From Bacteroidota bacterium (GTDB lineage Bacteria; Bacteroidota; Bacteroidia; Cytophagales; Cytophagaceae), in NCBI GenBank assembly GCA_023428135.1, contig JAEYZG010000017.1:124001-188000 (forward strand): DNA of 64,000 nt. Direction: 5' to 3'. The notes below the pieces were generated by a model, which ran no database searches, was not told where the DNA came from, and was given only the letters and a program-made list of their open reading frames with translations. The position numbers were made by a program, and so were the translations under genes. The stretch's first letter is position 1. Every line of letters starts with the position of its first letter. This document shows positions 62,088 through 64,000 of this stretch, one piece after another.

Positions 62088-64000
62088 ATGGCGGAAGGCG
62101 AAAACATTATTCCTATTAACATTGAAGATGAAATGAGGGGGGCTTACATCGATTATTCGATGTCAGTTATCATTTCAAGGGCATTACCAGACGTAAGAGA
62201 CGGATTAAAACCCGTACACAGAAGGGTGCTTTTCGGAATGTCTGAACTAGGTGTTAACTGGAACAAACCTTACAAAAAATCGGCGAGAATTGTTGGTGAG
62301 GTTCTTGGTAAGTTCCACCCACACGGTGACGCATCGGTGTATGATTCCATGGTTCGTATGGCTCAACCATGGTCATTGAGATATATGATGGTCGACGGAC
62401 AAGGAAACTTTGGATCCATTGACGGAGATTCTCCAGCAGCTATGAGGTATACAGAAGCAAGATTCAAGAGAATCGCTGAAGAAATGCTTTCTGACATAAA
62501 TAAAAATACAGTAGATTTTCAGCCTAACTTTGACGATTCCCTTGAAGAACCAACCGTTCTTCCTTCAAAGGTGCCAAATCTGCTAATTAACGGAACTTCT
62601 GGTATTGCTGTTGGTATGGCTACCAATATGGCACCACATAATCTACGTGAAGTTGTTGACGGAGTTTGTGCATATATAGACAACAATGATATTACTGTTG
62701 AGGAGCTGATGGAGTTTGTAAAGGCTCCGGATTTTCCAACAGGAGGAACGATATACGGATACCAAGGTGTAAAATCGGCATTCGAAACAGGACGCGGAAG
62801 AGTTGTCGTTCGTGCAAATGCTACATTTGAAAATACTCCGACAGGGAGAGATATGATTGTTGTCCATGATATTCCCTATATGGTCAACAAAGCCTCAATG
62901 GTGGAAAAAACGGCGCAATTGATCAATGAAAAGAAGATTGAAGGGATTTCTGATATCAGAGATGAATCGGATAGAGAAGGTCTTCGCATAGTCTATGAAT
63001 TGAAAAAAGATGCCATTCCAAGCATCGTTTTAAATAATCTATATAAATATACTCAGCTTCAGTCATCTTTCGGGGTAAACAATGTTGCGCTTGTCAATGG
63101 CAGGCCAATGACAGTAAATCTGAAAGACATGATCAAACACTTTGTGGATCATCGTCATGAAGTAATTGTCAGAAGGACTAAGTTTGAGCTGGAAGAAGCT
63201 GAAAAACGTGCACACATCTTACAAGGATATCTGATTGCCCTGGATCACCTGGATGAAGTTATAAAGTTGATCAGAAATTCCCGAGATCCGGAAGAAGCTA
63301 AAAAAGGCTTAATAGAGAACTTCGGAATGTCTGAGATTCAGGCAAAGGCTGTTCTGGAATTAAGACTCCAGCGTTTAACAGGCATGGAGCGTGACAAAAT
63401 CGTTAAGGAATACGAAGAAGTTATGGCTTTGATTGCAAGGTTAAATGAAATCCTTAACAGTGTTGAGCTTAGAATGCAAATCATTAAAGATGAGTCTCTT
63501 GAAATGAAAGAGCGTTACGGAGATGAGAGAAGAACTCAAATCGTACATTCGGCTGACGATATAGATATTGAAGATATTATTGCAGATGAAGAAATGGTTA
63601 TCACCATTTCACATGAAGGTTATATTAAGCGTACACCATTAACAGAATATCGCTCTCAGGCCAGAGGCGGAGTAGGATCAAGAGGAGCTGTTTCAAAAGA
63701 AGATGACTTTACAGAACATCTTTTCATTGCAACGATGCATAATTACCTTTTGATTTTCACAGATTCAGGAAAAGTCTTTTGGCAAAAAGTTTATGGAATA
63801 CCAGAAGGAAGTAAAATATCTAAAGGTAGACCAATTCAAAATCTTATCAATGTAGAGAAAGAAGATAAGGTGAGAGCTGTAATTAATATAAAAACGTTGG
63901 TTGACGTGGACTATATTAATAATAACTTCATCATTATGGTTACAGAAAACGGAACCATAAAGAAAACATCACTTGAAGCATTCTCTCGTCCAAGATCCAA
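62088..64000 (+). CDS. gyrA: DNA gyrase subunit A, 3' end cut by the window edge
   Basis: About 637 codons are visible, without a stop; I read the frame by hand. The start MAEGENIIPINIEDEMRGAY is typical of Bacteroidetes GyrA. The catalytic tyrosine lies in PAAMRYTEARF. The quinolone region reads GKFHPHGDASVYDSMVRMAQ, with Ala where E. coli has Ser83 and Asp at position 87. The coiled-coil GYLIALDHLDEVIKLIRNS and the start of the C-terminal beta-pinwheel (EEMVITISHEGYIKRTPLTE; QARGGVGSRG) follow. The GyrA box is partly in view as QARGGVGS. Gyrase introduces negative supercoils; the gene appears to be a single transcript. Confidence 0.97.
   Translation, partial: MAEGENIIPINIEDEMRGAYIDYSMSVIISRALPDVRDGLKPVHRRVLFGMSELGVNWNKPYKKSARIVGEVLGKFHPHGDASVYDSMVRMAQPWSLRYMMVDGQGNFGSIDGDSPAAMRYTEARFKRIAEEMLSDINKNTVDFQPNFDDSLEEPTVLPSKVPNLLINGTSGIAVGMATNMAPHNLREVVDGVCAYIDNNDITVEELMEFVKAPDFPTGGTIYGYQGVKSAFETGRGRVVVRANATFENTPTGRDMIVVHDIPYMVNKASMVEKTAQLINEKKIEGISDIRDESDREGLRIVYELKKDAIPSIVLNNLYKYTQLQSSFGVNNVALVNGRPMTVNLKDMIKHFVDHRHEVIVRRTKFELEEAEKRAHILQGYLIALDHLDEVIKLIRNSRDPEEAKKGLIENFGMSEIQAKAVLELRLQRLTGMERDKIVKEYEEVMALIARLNEILNSVELRMQIIKDESLEMKERYGDERRTQIVHSADDIDIEDIIADEEMVITISHEGYIKRTPLTEYRSQARGGVGSRGAVSKEDDFTEHLFIATMHNYLLIFTDSGKVFWQKVYGIPEGSKISKGRPIQNLINVEKEDKVRAVINIKTLVDVDYINNNFIIMVTENGTIKKTSLEAFSRPRS

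Overview
The window looks like the chromosome of a gliding, AT-rich Bacteroidetes bacterium, most likely of the order Cytophagales. The evidence is the type IX secretion material (PorP/SprF protein, a large adhesin with SprB repeats and a CHU_C-type C-terminus, a YPNPF-type sorting tail), the ECF sigma/FecR/STN set, TAnnTTTG-type promoters, and a short Bacteroidetes-type arginine decarboxylase. Both ends cut genes: a cysteine desulfurase at the left edge and gyrA at the right edge. I found no tRNA, rRNA, CRISPR array or insertion sequence.

Layout. 1-1926 (minus): family 2A encapsulin shell and its cysteine desulfurase cargo, a sulfur nanocompartment. 1927-3012: a long gap containing a strong candidate for an undescribed structured RNA (2674-2815) with its own promoter and terminator. 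3013-24460: a 21-kb accessory locus resembling a RiPP (ribosomally made, modified peptide) gene cluster. It holds three GT2-DUF1919 fusion glycosyltransferases, three stand-alone proteins resembling the C-terminal (elimination) domain of lantibiotic dehydratases, a DegT sugar aminotransferase, three further glycosyltransferase-like proteins, a C39-peptidase ABC exporter with HlyD and TolC partners, an ATP-grasp ligase, an Fe(II)/2-oxoglutarate dioxygenase, and a 57-residue peptide. That peptide looks like a pinensin-type leader but stops exactly at its Gly-Gly, so it has no core. No full dehydratase or cyclase is visible. The locus is the best candidate for an undescribed system: a glycosylated or scaffold-built peptide product that is cleaved and exported. 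A 15-bp motif recurs in three intergenic regions of the locus and may be a common operator or promoter.

24454-35136: housekeeping and envelope genes (DUF1080 protein, orphan PAS histidine kinase, small membrane proteins, lytic transglycosylase lipoprotein, DUF748 protein), an lgt gene broken by two frameshifts, and a sigma/FecR/STN signalling operon. 35323-40492: surface-adhesin operon linked to type IX secretion. 40976-43385: PadR regulator and PspC-domain membrane protein with a clear promoter/operator. 43685-49736: ECF sigma, putative anti-sigma, outer-membrane proteins and a secreted repeat protein. 50815-53074: promoter, SAM-family riboswitch, a MetY-fold protein whose catalytic lysine position is occupied by Asn, and an alpha/beta hydrolase. 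53179-64000: a tiny lipoprotein, arginine decarboxylase, argS, glutathione peroxidase, menA, a FabG-like reductase, an HPP membrane protein whose tail is made of intergenic-type DNA repeats, small proteins and gyrA.

All functional calls come from reading the sequence and from remembered family features; no database search was run.
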